Below, one piece after another: positions 40,161-47,807 of a stretch of DNA of 50,083 nt. This DNA comes from an uncultured Phascolarctobacterium sp. (GTDB lineage: Bacteria; Bacillota; Negativicutes; Acidaminococcales; Acidaminococcaceae), in assembly GCF_900753045.1 (NCBI RefSeq), contig NZ_CAADXO010000002.1, forward strand, positions 1 to 50,083. Direction: 5' to 3'. Position numbers and translations under genes: made by a program. The notes beneath the pieces are model-generated. The model was not told where the DNA came from, ran no database searches, and was given only the letters and a program-made list of their open reading frames with translations. The first letter of the stretch is position 1; the number at the start of each line of letters is the position of its first letter.

Positions 40161-42311
40161 TTAAATATCAAACTGCGCAGACAGCATGAAGGTTCTGGGA
40201 GCGCCCAGAGCTACAGAAGTACCTCTGGAAATCCAGTAATTCTTGTCAAACGCATTATAGCACATTGCGCTAAAAGTTACCGGTACGGTGTTGATAGCAG
40301 TTTTATATTTCACACCCAAATCAACGGTCATATAATCCGGAGCTTTTACACCATTATCATTAACATGTGCTTCACCAACATAATTAGCTCTGCCGATAAA
40401 GGAGGTGTTTTTGTCAGCCTCATATTCAGCAGCTAAAACAGCATTCCACTTCGGAGTACCGGTAGCAAACTTGCCTTCCAGGTTTTCCTTACCCATGGTG
40501 AGTTTTTCACGCTTGCCGTTCAAATACAGTACACCGCCCATCAGGTTCCATTTATCGGCAACCTTACCGGTCAGAGAATACTCTATACCTTTGAAGCGGT
40601 TTTCGCCTTCTTGTGTATATTTTTGGCCGATTGCGGTATTGGTAGCTTCTTTGATATAGCTTGCCTGGTTCAGATCAAAGAATGCCAAGCTATGCAGAAC
40701 ATTAGCATTTTCGTATTTTACACCGATCTCGTTCTGTTTATTTTTGATAGGCTTCAGAATTTCGCCGGTGTTATCGTAACCGGTGCCAACCTCAACAGGT
40801 TTGGTATAAGCTTGTGCATGACTTGCGTAAACAGATACATTTTCAACAGGCTTATAAGCAACTGCAAATGTCGGATTCAGGCTATCCTTGCTAACCTTTT
40901 TACCGGCAGCGGTTGTTGTTTCGGAATCACGATATTGTAACGCACCGAAAACAGAAACCTTGCCAATCTCTACTCTGTCAGCAAGAGTCATGGCTTTAGC
41001 AGTTTCTTTGCCATAACCGACAGAATCGATAGACGGAGCAAAAATCGGCGTACCGCTCAGATGTACACCATTCCAGATATCACCGGAAAGATTGGAAGGA
41101 TTCTTACCACCGGAGTTTACAGCCTTGCTCTTGTAATTGAAATAATCAACAGCTAAAGAAACGTTGTTTTTAATATTGCCTACTTTAGTTTCGTTGGAAA
41201 CGCCGGCCTGCCAATACATGCTCTTGCTGTCAGAAATATAATCTCTGAACTTGCCGCTCAGCTTGCCGTCATTACCCAAGGTTAAGGAACCACTGTTGGG
41301 ATCCCATTTATGCTCGGAATATTGACCATAACCGCCGTTAATAAATGCCTGCCAGCTATCGCTTAACTTTTGGGTATGATTCAAGGTCATCATATAGCCA
41401 TGGTTATATTTTGTTTGACTGTCAAAGCTCAGATTGTTTTTGCCACTCGGAGCACTTGCCAGATGTCCTGCTTTTACACTGCCGGCCTGCAGCCATCTTT
41501 GGCCGCCGTCAACCTTCCAGTCAAAGTAACCGCCAAACAGGTTAGTAGTGCTCTTTTCGTCCTGATGATCTACGTTAATATAAACGCTCTTATCGGTAAC
41601 CTTGGCACCTTCCATAGAAAGACCGCCGTTTTCATGATGAGCATTTACACGCACGCCCCACTCCTTATTTTCGCCGAAGCGTCTGCCAAAATCAATATCT
41701 TCGGTAAAAGTGCTGCGACCGGAAAATCTTTGGGTATATCTGGTAACGACCTTCTCAGTCGCACGTTTAGTGGTAGCATTCAAAAGACCAGCTGGAGCAT
41801 CTGTACCATTGGTACCGTTGTTAGAGAAAGTTGCACCATTCAGAACTGTGTTAGGACCGGATACAATATCTACACTCTCCAAAGTATATGCAGGAATGCT
41901 TCTTGTCTGGTTGAACAGATTAGGAATACCGTTAATATAATAGTGAGCGGCGTTCATATTAACACCACGCATACTGAAGTCAGTATACATCGGAGAAGGA
42001 CTGCCAACTCTGATAGAAGGGTTGTTAGCCAAAGTACCGTTCAACGGTTGGTTAGGATCATAGAAGGTTGTAATAGTTTTTTCGGAATACTGCTTTTGGG
42101 TGAAAGGAACATCAATAACCTTGATATCGCCAAGAATACCAACTCTGTCATTTGCAACAAGGAAACCGCCGGGCAGTACATCCTTGCTGCCTTCAACAAT
42201 AATTTCATCCAAATTACCATGAATAGTTTCCGCACTAGCGCCCATCACAAAGCCTACGCTTGCTACTGCGCACAGCACGGACATAGCCAATGCTTTTTTC
42301 TTTTTCATCAT
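40161..42311 (-). CDS. TonB-dependent outer-membrane receptor, module 2
   Basis: This 716-residue receptor has a signal peptide almost identical to that of module 1, a TonB-box-like DEIIVEG, a plug (NNPSIRVGSPSPMYTDFSMRGVNMNAAHYYINGIPN) and a barrel ending RTFMLSAQFDI. Plug loops and barrel differ clearly from module 1, so ligand selectivity may differ, while both ends are conserved. The likely start is ATG 42311 (or 42308) with GAGGTG upstream. It sits behind its own cobalamin riboswitch and forms a two-gene unit with the binding protein. Confidence 0.93.
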   Translation of the reverse strand: MMKKKKALAMSVLCAVASVGFVMGASAETIHGNLDEIIVEGSKDVLPGGFLVANDRVGILGDIKVIDVPFTQKQYSEKTITTFYDPNQPLNGTLANNPSIRVGSPSPMYTDFSMRGVNMNAAHYYINGIPNLFNQTRSIPAYTLESVDIVSGPNTVLNGATFSNNGTNGTDAPAGLLNATTKRATEKVVTRYTQRFSGRSTFTEDIDFGRRFGENKEWGVRVNAHHENGGLSMEGAKVTDKSVYINVDHQDEKSTTNLFGGYFDWKVDGGQRWLQAGSVKAGHLASAPSGKNNLSFDSQTKYNHGYMMTLNHTQKLSDSWQAFINGGYGQYSEHKWDPNSGSLTLGNDGKLSGKFRDYISDSKSMYWQAGVSNETKVGNIKNNVSLAVDYFNYKSKAVNSGGKNPSNLSGDIWNGVHLSGTPIFAPSIDSVGYGKETAKAMTLADRVEIGKVSVFGALQYRDSETTTAAGKKVSKDSLNPTFAVAYKPVENVSVYASHAQAYTKPVEVGTGYDNTGEILKPIKNKQNEIGVKYENANVLHSLAFFDLNQASYIKEATNTAIGQKYTQEGENRFKGIEYSLTGKVADKWNLMGGVLYLNGKREKLTMGKENLEGKFATGTPKWNAVLAAEYEADKNTSFIGRANYVGEAHVNDNGVKAPDYMTVDLGVKYKTAINTVPVTFSAMCYNAFDKNYWISRGTSVALGAPRTFMLSAQFDI

Positions 42312-42426
42312 ACTCATACACCTCATCAAAAAATTTATTTTCTAACCTTAACTGCCGAGCTGTCCGAGTTTCGCGTGCAGCGTCGGTTAAAAGCCATGTG
42401 TTGCGGGACTTTCGTCTTTCGGCAAT
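42312..42426 (-). other. Conserved leader segment between riboswitch terminator and receptor 2
   Basis: This is near-identical to 38045-38157, including the 20-codon frame (42335-42397) that differs by one residue near its end. No ribosome site is visible for that frame. Confidence 0.5.
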
Positions 42427-42461
42427 AAAAAAACGCCTTCCTGCAAAATTACAGAAAGACG
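42427..42461 (-). terminator. Riboswitch expression-platform terminator, module 2
   Basis: On the minus strand CGTCTTTCTG / CAGGAAGGCG is a 10-bp stem with two G-U pairs, followed by seven T. It sits at the same position relative to the aptamer as in module 1. Confidence 0.88.
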
Positions 42462-42469
42462 CACTCATC

Positions 42470-42655
42470 CCCTAGCAGCCTCCTGTCACTCGCAGTACAC
42501 TCCCGTTAACTTTTTCAGGCAATTCTTCTGGCTCAGTTTCCTCGCAAGCCTCGCCTTCCCGGTTGCCCAGTGACATTATTAAGGCTTGCTCCACTTTACA
42601 GCTGCGTGACAGCGCAGGCTTTGCACCTGCTTACTTATTAAGTCTTTCGACACCT
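42470..42655 (-). promoter_or_regulatory. Cobalamin riboswitch, module 2
   Basis: On the minus strand AAGCAGGTGCAAAGCCTGCG, CTGTCACGCAGCTGTAA, AGTGGAGCAAGCCTTAATAA, TGTCACTGGGCAACCGGGAA, GGCGAGG and the B12 box GAGCCAGAAGAATTGCC (42518-42534) appear in the canonical order. A further stem-rich stretch runs to GGAGGCTGCTAG and is followed by the terminator. This is one of the clearest RNA signals in the window. Confidence 0.95.
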
Positions 42656-42681
42656 GATAGCTTTAGTTATTAAACTCATTT

Positions 42682-42697
42682 TGTAACATATGTTACA
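42682..42697 (-). promoter_or_regulatory. Perfect palindrome at the transcription start, module 2
   Basis: TGTAACATATGTTACA is a perfect 16-bp palindrome starting about 12 bp downstream of the -10 element. Its shape (TGTAAC-N4-GTTACA) resembles CRP/FNR-superfamily half-sites, but the regulator cannot be named. It is conserved with one change in module 1. Confidence 0.7.
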
Positions 42698-42708
42698 CTT
42701 CGTTTGTA

Positions 42709-42737
42709 ATTGTAGCATACGTTCTACTTACTGTCAA
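42709..42737 (-). promoter_or_regulatory. Promoter of module 2
   Basis: On the minus strand TTGACA (42732-42737), 17 bp, TACAAT (42709-42714). Confidence 0.85.
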
Positions 42738-42762
42738 GTGAATATTCTGATACTATAAACAT

Positions 42763-42801
42763 AAAAAACGGGCAAACTAAAGTATAACTTTAATTTACCC
42801 G
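42763..42801 (-). terminator. Terminator of the module 3 ABC transporter operon
   Basis: On the minus strand CGGGTAAATTAAAGT / ACTTTAGTTTGCCCG has a 3-nt loop and is followed by TTTTTTATG. It isolates the transporter operon from the module 2 promoter 26 bp further on. Confidence 0.9.
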
Positions 42802-42862
42802 AGGTTTTCTATCAAGCAATACATTTATCTAATCGTGATTTGTATAATCTGGATTAGATAAA

Positions 42863-43534
42863 TTATACCAAGTGCCCCTGCTCTATATGCAAGACTCTGT
42901 CACAAAGCCACTCTGCGAGCTGTTTATCATGCGTAATAAACAAATATGCCAGTTGCTTTTCCTTGCGTATATCACGCAGCAGATGCAAAATCTGCGCCTG
43001 CACGGAGATATCCAGCATAGATGTCGGTTCGTCTAAAATGAGCAGCTTCGGCTCTAACAGCAGCGCTCTCACTAGGCAGATACGCTGAATCTCGCCGCCA
43101 CTTACCTGATGCGGATAACGCTGCAGAAGTTCAACATTCAGCTTTACTAAATCAAGCATCTCTTTTATTTTTTCTTCATCATAAGGCAGATTAAAAACAG
43201 TAAATGCTTCCCGCAGACTGGAACCTAATGTCTGACGCGGGTCAAGAAAGCTTTCCGGACGCTGCGAAATAAACTGCACATTGCGTCTGAAAGAACTTAA
43301 ATTTTTGCCTGTCGCATGCGTAATATCTTGCCCCTGAAAATAAATTTTGCCGCAATCACATGGCAGTAGGCGCAGCAAAATACGCGCCAGCGTGCTTTTG
43401 CCGCTGCCGCTGCCACCCATCAGCGCCACCGCTTCACCGGGCTTAAGCTCCAGTGAAACATCATGCAGAAGCTCAAAGGTTTTTCCGTTGCTGCGGTCAA
43501 CAAAGCTTTTAAAAATATTTTCAGCCTTCAGCAT
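42863..43534 (-). CDS. ABC transporter ATPase, DppF/NikE type, module 3
   Basis: This 223-residue nucleotide-binding domain has Walker A GGSGSGKST (40-48), signature VSGGE (144-148) and Walker B LLILDEP (164-170), then an H-loop (LFITHD). It lacks the C-terminal Cys-rich oligopeptide extension that its partner has, so it is shorter than typical OppF (about 310) and similar to NikE. It overlaps the partner ATPase by 14 bp and is last in the operon. Confidence 0.92.
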   Translation of the reverse strand: MLKAENIFKSFVDRSNGKTFELLHDVSLELKPGEAVALMGGSGSGKSTLARILLRLLPCDCGKIYFQGQDITHATGKNLSSFRRNVQFISQRPESFLDPRQTLGSSLREAFTVFNLPYDEEKIKEMLDLVKLNVELLQRYPHQVSGGEIQRICLVRALLLEPKLLILDEPTSMLDISVQAQILHLLRDIRKEKQLAYLFITHDKQLAEWLCDRVLHIEQGHLV

Positions 43535-44429
43535 ACAAAAAGCACCTCACTTCCGCATCCCCGACCTGCTGCATGGCAGGCTTTTCTTCCTTACAGCGTT
43601 CTGTACAATAAGGACAGCGTGCCGCAAACTTACAGCCGGTAAAGCTTTCTCCCGGCACAGGTGCCTTTCCCGGAATGACCTGCAGACCATTCTTTGGTAA
43701 AGCCTGCAAAAATCCCTGAGTGTACGGATGCAGCGGTTTATGCCAAATATCCGCATTATGCTCCAAAACCTGTCCTGCATACATCACCAGCACATCATCA
43801 CACACCTCTTGTGCCAAAGCAATATCATGCGTAATAATCAGCATACTTAAATGCAAATCCTGCTTAATCGTCAGCAAATTTTTGCGTACAACAGCGCCGA
43901 CCTGTTCATCCAGGCCCTTTGTCGGTTCATCAGCCAAAATCCATTCAGGCTTACTGCTCACAGCCATAGCGCACAGCACTCGCTGCAGCATACCACCGGA
44001 AAGCTCATGCGGATACGCTGCCAGAACACGCTCTGCTTCCTGCAGTCCGAACAAACGCAGACACTGTTTTTTATAGCTATTGTCACTATCGGCTATATTA
44101 TGAACATTCAAAATATCCTGCATCTGCTTGCCTATTTTGCGCACAGGATTCAGCGACTCACTGGGATTTTGCGGAATAATACCAAAAGCAGATAATATTT
44201 TCTCCACCTGCTCGCCATTATAAAGCACTCTGCCCTTTTTTACGACTCCGGATGGCAAAATATTTAAAATAGCCTGTCCCAGCACAGATTTACCGCAACC
44301 GCTTTCACCGATAATCGCAGTAAAATTCCCTCCGGGCAAGTTCAGGCTTACATCATCTACAGCATAAAATACTCCTTGCGGCAGCTTAAAGCCTACAGAT
44401 ATATTTTCTAACACCAGATTTTTTACCAT
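43521..44429 (-). CDS. ABC transporter ATPase, DppD/NikD type, module 3
   Basis: This 302-residue ATPase has Walker A GESGCGKS (41-48), signature LSGGM (143-147) and Walker B ILADEP (164-169). The C-terminal oligopeptide/dipeptide extension carries cysteines (CKFAARCPYCTERC), which in this family can bind an Fe-S cluster. It overlaps the permease gene upstream by 7 bp. Confidence 0.93.
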   Translation of the reverse strand: MVKNLVLENISVGFKLPQGVFYAVDDVSLNLPGGNFTAIIGESGCGKSVLGQAILNILPSGVVKKGRVLYNGEQVEKILSAFGIIPQNPSESLNPVRKIGKQMQDILNVHNIADSDNSYKKQCLRLFGLQEAERVLAAYPHELSGGMLQRVLCAMAVSSKPEWILADEPTKGLDEQVGAVVRKNLLTIKQDLHLSMLIITHDIALAQEVCDDVLVMYAGQVLEHNADIWHKPLHPYTQGFLQALPKNGLQVIPGKAPVPGESFTGCKFAARCPYCTERCKEEKPAMQQVGDAEVRCFLYAEG

Positions 44430-45244
44430 TTGCGCACCTCATCAAGCTGAATATCTAATCTGTCACGCAGATGCTCTCCGATGATATTCAGAGAATAAAT
44501 CAGCAAAAATACAAACAAACCGGGAATAATAATCAGGTGAGGCGAGCTGCGATAATACATAATGGCATCATTAATCATTACACTCCAGTCGGGTGTAGGC
44601 GGCTGCACACCTAAGCCCAAAAAGCTCAAACCGGCAATCGCCAGTATTCCTCTGCCAAGACGAATAGTTACCAAAACCAGCAGCTTATTGGCAATATTGG
44701 GCAGCAAATGACGGAAAATAATCCGCCAGTCACTGCAGCCAAGGCAGCGCAGGCCTTCAATAAAAGGCTCTCCCATCAGCTGCAACACTTCTGCACGCAC
44801 AATACGCGAAAACCCGGCCCAGGATGTCACAACCAAAGCCAAAACCAAGCTATAAATGCTGGGACCGAGAATACCGGCCAAGGCTATCATAAAACAGCTT
44901 CCCGGTATACCCTGAAAAATATTGCTCAAAACGGTAAAGAACATGTCTAATTTACCGCCGTAAAAACCACACAACAGACCAACGCCCACACCTAAAATCA
45001 ATGCTAAGACCGACGAAATCAAGGTCAAAAGCATGGATGCCCTGCCACCGTAAAGAATACGGCTGAACATGTCGCGCCCCAAAGCATCCGTACCGAAGAA
45101 ATGCTGCCAGCAGGGACTTTGCAGACGGTTGGCCATATCCGGTTCAAAGGGATTATGCGTTGCCAGGAGCGGAGCTAAAATACTGCCGAGAATGATAAAC
45201 GCAAGTACAAATATAGCAAAGTTAAGCTGTATTTTTTTAGTCAT
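44423..45244 (-). CDS. ABC transporter permease, DppC/NikC type, module 3
   Basis: This 273-residue inner-membrane subunit has five to six helices. The N-terminal segment HNPFEPDMANRLQSPCWQHFFGTDALGRDMFSRILYGGR is the hallmark of DppC/NikC/OppC, and the ATPase-contacting EAA loop (RAEVLQLMGEPFIEGLRCLG) is present. It overlaps both neighbours by 7-8 bp. Confidence 0.94.
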   Translation of the reverse strand: MTKKIQLNFAIFVLAFIILGSILAPLLATHNPFEPDMANRLQSPCWQHFFGTDALGRDMFSRILYGGRASMLLTLISSVLALILGVGVGLLCGFYGGKLDMFFTVLSNIFQGIPGSCFMIALAGILGPSIYSLVLALVVTSWAGFSRIVRAEVLQLMGEPFIEGLRCLGCSDWRIIFRHLLPNIANKLLVLVTIRLGRGILAIAGLSFLGLGVQPPTPDWSVMINDAIMYYRSSPHLIIIPGLFVFLLIYSLNIIGEHLRDRLDIQLDEVRKW

Positions 45245-46184
45245 GTACTTCAGCGCCTCCTCTCAGCTTCGGATTCAGATAAAACATCAGTAAATCAACC
45301 GCTAAGGTTATCAATACCAAAAGCCAGCCTGTAAAAAGCACGTAGGCCTGCAATACAGGGTAATCGCGGAAGCGGATTGCTTCCAAAGCCATACTGCTGA
45401 TGCCAGGCAAAGCAAAAATGCTTTCCGCAATAACAGAACCACCTAAAATGCCTGCCAGATAATTACCAAGCAAAGCAATTACCGGCAGCATGGCATTAGG
45501 AAACGCATAGCAAAAAAGCAGCTTTATTTTGCTGATTCCGCGCACACGCGCTACGAGAAAATACTGCGAAGCAAATTCCGTCAGCAGTGAGCTGCGCATA
45601 TAGCGGCACACTGTTGCCGATGTAGAAAACGAAACTGCCAACGCCGGCATAATAAAATACCGCAGGCTCTCACTGCCGCTTGTCGGCAGCAGACGCAGAG
45701 TTTCGCTGAACAGTAAAATCATCAGCAGTGCCAGCCAAAAACCGGGTACAGCTAAAAGTATATTAGTCAAAAACTGTACTGCATCATCCAGCCAACTGTT
45801 TTTGTAAACAGCGCATAAGGTTCCCAAGGCAATGCCAACAACTGCGGCAATGGCTAAAGCCAGCAGCGCCAGCTCCACCGTCACCGGCAGACGCAGCAAA
45901 AGTTCATGCAGAATATCCTTGCCGTTAATGTAGCTGCTGCCGAAATTACCATGCAGTACCTGCATAAACCAGCTGAAATACTGCACATAAACTGGTCTGT
46001 TCAGGCCAAGCTCTTCCCGCATCGCCGCAATCTGTGCATCCGTAGGTGCATCCAGCCCATCCTGATTTAAAGCAAACTCCGCCGGATCGCCGGGTGATAA
46101 TAGTCCTAAAACGAACGCCAGCAGACTAATGCCAATCATTACAGGCACTGCTAATAAAATTCGTCGATAACAATATCTAATCAT
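45237..46184 (-). CDS. ABC transporter permease, DppB/NikB type, module 3
   Basis: This 315-residue inner-membrane subunit begins with MIRYCYRRILLAVPVMIGIS. The large loop containing LSPGDPAEFALNQDG and LGLNRPVYVQYFSWF is typical of DppB/NikB. The EAA region (RSSLLTEFASQYFLVARVRGIS) is intact. It overlaps the binding-protein gene by 8 bp. It is the only permease pair in the window, so it probably serves the binding proteins of modules 1 and 2 as well. Confidence 0.94.
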   Translation of the reverse strand: MIRYCYRRILLAVPVMIGISLLAFVLGLLSPGDPAEFALNQDGLDAPTDAQIAAMREELGLNRPVYVQYFSWFMQVLHGNFGSSYINGKDILHELLLRLPVTVELALLALAIAAVVGIALGTLCAVYKNSWLDDAVQFLTNILLAVPGFWLALLMILLFSETLRLLPTSGSESLRYFIMPALAVSFSTSATVCRYMRSSLLTEFASQYFLVARVRGISKIKLLFCYAFPNAMLPVIALLGNYLAGILGGSVIAESIFALPGISSMALEAIRFRDYPVLQAYVLFTGWLLVLITLAVDLLMFYLNPKLRGGAEVHD

Positions 46185-47730
46185 AGTCCTCCGCCAATTC
46201 CACCTTGCTCAAATCCACACCGTAGATTAAAGGTTTATAATTTTTTAAACGCTTATTATAGGCAACTATATTCATATCGTTGAAAAGAGCCACTAATGGT
46301 TCCTCTGCCACAGCTATTTCCTGCACCCGGTCAAAAATCCGCTGGCGCTCTTTTGCATCAACTGTATGTTTTACCTCATGCATCAATCCCTGCAGTTCTT
46401 TATTCTGGTAGCCTGTGTGACTGCTTATATATATAGAACCCGTCGGCATCAAAAAGCTGTTAAGTACCTCATAGGGATCTCCATTTGCCAGTCCCTTTTG
46501 CAGACGTGCAATATCATAATCGCCCTTACGCAGCATTTTCGCTCTTGTAGCATACTCCAACGACTGAATATGGACATCCAATCCTATTTTACCCAACCAA
46601 TAAGCAATCAGCTCAGCTTCGCCCTTCTGCAGCGGTTCCGCACCGTTTATACAATAGGTAACATCACAGCGCTTATCCCCTAATACTTCATGTGCCAGCT
46701 GCTTAGCTTTTGCTAAATTATGCTCCAAGGGAAATTCTTTATAACCGGGGCTGGTGTAATTCAATACATTCATGGTCGGCTCTGCATAACCCATATATAA
46801 TGCGTCGACAAGATTTTTGCGGTCAATAGCCAGGCTTACGGCCTGACGCATGCGCACATCGTTAAAGGGAAAACGACTGTTGTTTAAAGCAAGATAACGT
46901 ATCATTGTCGATTTATTGCTTGCCACAGCAAAGCGCTTATCTTGCTTGATTTCGTCAGCTAAAAACGGCGGTATCGCATTCAAATCCAATACTCCGTCAA
47001 TTTCACCTGATTTAAGTGCCGCATAGCGTGTATCTGTATTGGGAATATTGCGAACAACAAAATCTTTTATCTTGCCTTTTTCACCCCAATAATTATCATT
47101 GCGCCTTAAAACAACATACTTATTCATGACGTTCTCGGTTATTTTATATGGTCCGGTACCTATAGCTATGTCCTTAAAATCACCATTGGCATCAAAGCAT
47201 TCAGGAGCAAACATCGGACTGCCGAAATCCGTCATTTTATATAATTGATTAATATTCGGTTCTTTAAATACCAATCTGACAGTATATTCGTCCAATTTTT
47301 CGTATCTGATTAAGGAAGGATAATATAAGGCTAAAGATAAGCTGTAAAAATTAGAACGCTTCAATCCCTTTTTCATTCTGTCAAAATTAGCAATTACAGA
47401 ATCAGCATTAAACTTCGTTCCATTTTGAAAATATACATTTCTTCTTAAACGAAATATCCATACCTTGCCATCATCCCGCATCTCCCAGCTCTCAGCCAGA
47501 CACGGGGCAGGCAAGCCTGCTTCATCTCTCGTTATCAGCGGCTCCCATACGCCAAGTATCTTACTGCAATAATAGGCATCCTTATTACCGGGAGCAAGAT
47601 GCCTGTAGGCAGCCAAGGTAACAATATTTTTGTTTTTATTATCTATGTGATTTTGCGATTCTTCCTGCTTGGCACAGCCGACACACAGTAAAAGCAGCAG
47701 CAGCAGAAAAAAGCTCAATATTTTTCTCAT
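46177..47730 (-). CDS. Opp/Nik-type solute-binding lipoprotein, module 3
   Basis: This 517-residue paralog has lipobox LLCVGC (Cys19). It shares the family blocks with modules 1 and 2, and its tail (KRLKNYKPLIYGVDLSKVELAEDYD) is close to module 2. It sits directly in front of the permease and ATPase genes with an 8-bp overlap, so this copy defines the transporter partner set. Relatives include NikA (nickel), CntA (opine-metallophore complexes) and DppA. Confidence 0.92.
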   Translation of the reverse strand: MRKILSFFLLLLLLLCVGCAKQEESQNHIDNKNKNIVTLAAYRHLAPGNKDAYYCSKILGVWEPLITRDEAGLPAPCLAESWEMRDDGKVWIFRLRRNVYFQNGTKFNADSVIANFDRMKKGLKRSNFYSLSLALYYPSLIRYEKLDEYTVRLVFKEPNINQLYKMTDFGSPMFAPECFDANGDFKDIAIGTGPYKITENVMNKYVVLRRNDNYWGEKGKIKDFVVRNIPNTDTRYAALKSGEIDGVLDLNAIPPFLADEIKQDKRFAVASNKSTMIRYLALNNSRFPFNDVRMRQAVSLAIDRKNLVDALYMGYAEPTMNVLNYTSPGYKEFPLEHNLAKAKQLAHEVLGDKRCDVTYCINGAEPLQKGEAELIAYWLGKIGLDVHIQSLEYATRAKMLRKGDYDIARLQKGLANGDPYEVLNSFLMPTGSIYISSHTGYQNKELQGLMHEVKHTVDAKERQRIFDRVQEIAVAEEPLVALFNDMNIVAYNKRLKNYKPLIYGVDLSKVELAEDYD

Positions 47731-47767
47731 ATTTGCATACCATTATACATCTTATTTATATAGAATA

Positions 47768-47794
47768 AAAGAGGGCAGAAAAACCGCCCTCTTT
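47768..47794 (-). terminator. Intercistronic hairpin, receptor/binding protein, module 3
   Basis: AAAGAGGGC / GCCCTCTTT with TTATTC after it on the minus strand, in the 77-bp gap between receptor and binding protein. It is the third copy of the element seen in modules 1 and 2. Confidence 0.7.
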
Positions 47795-47807
47795 AAATTT
47801 TATTTTA

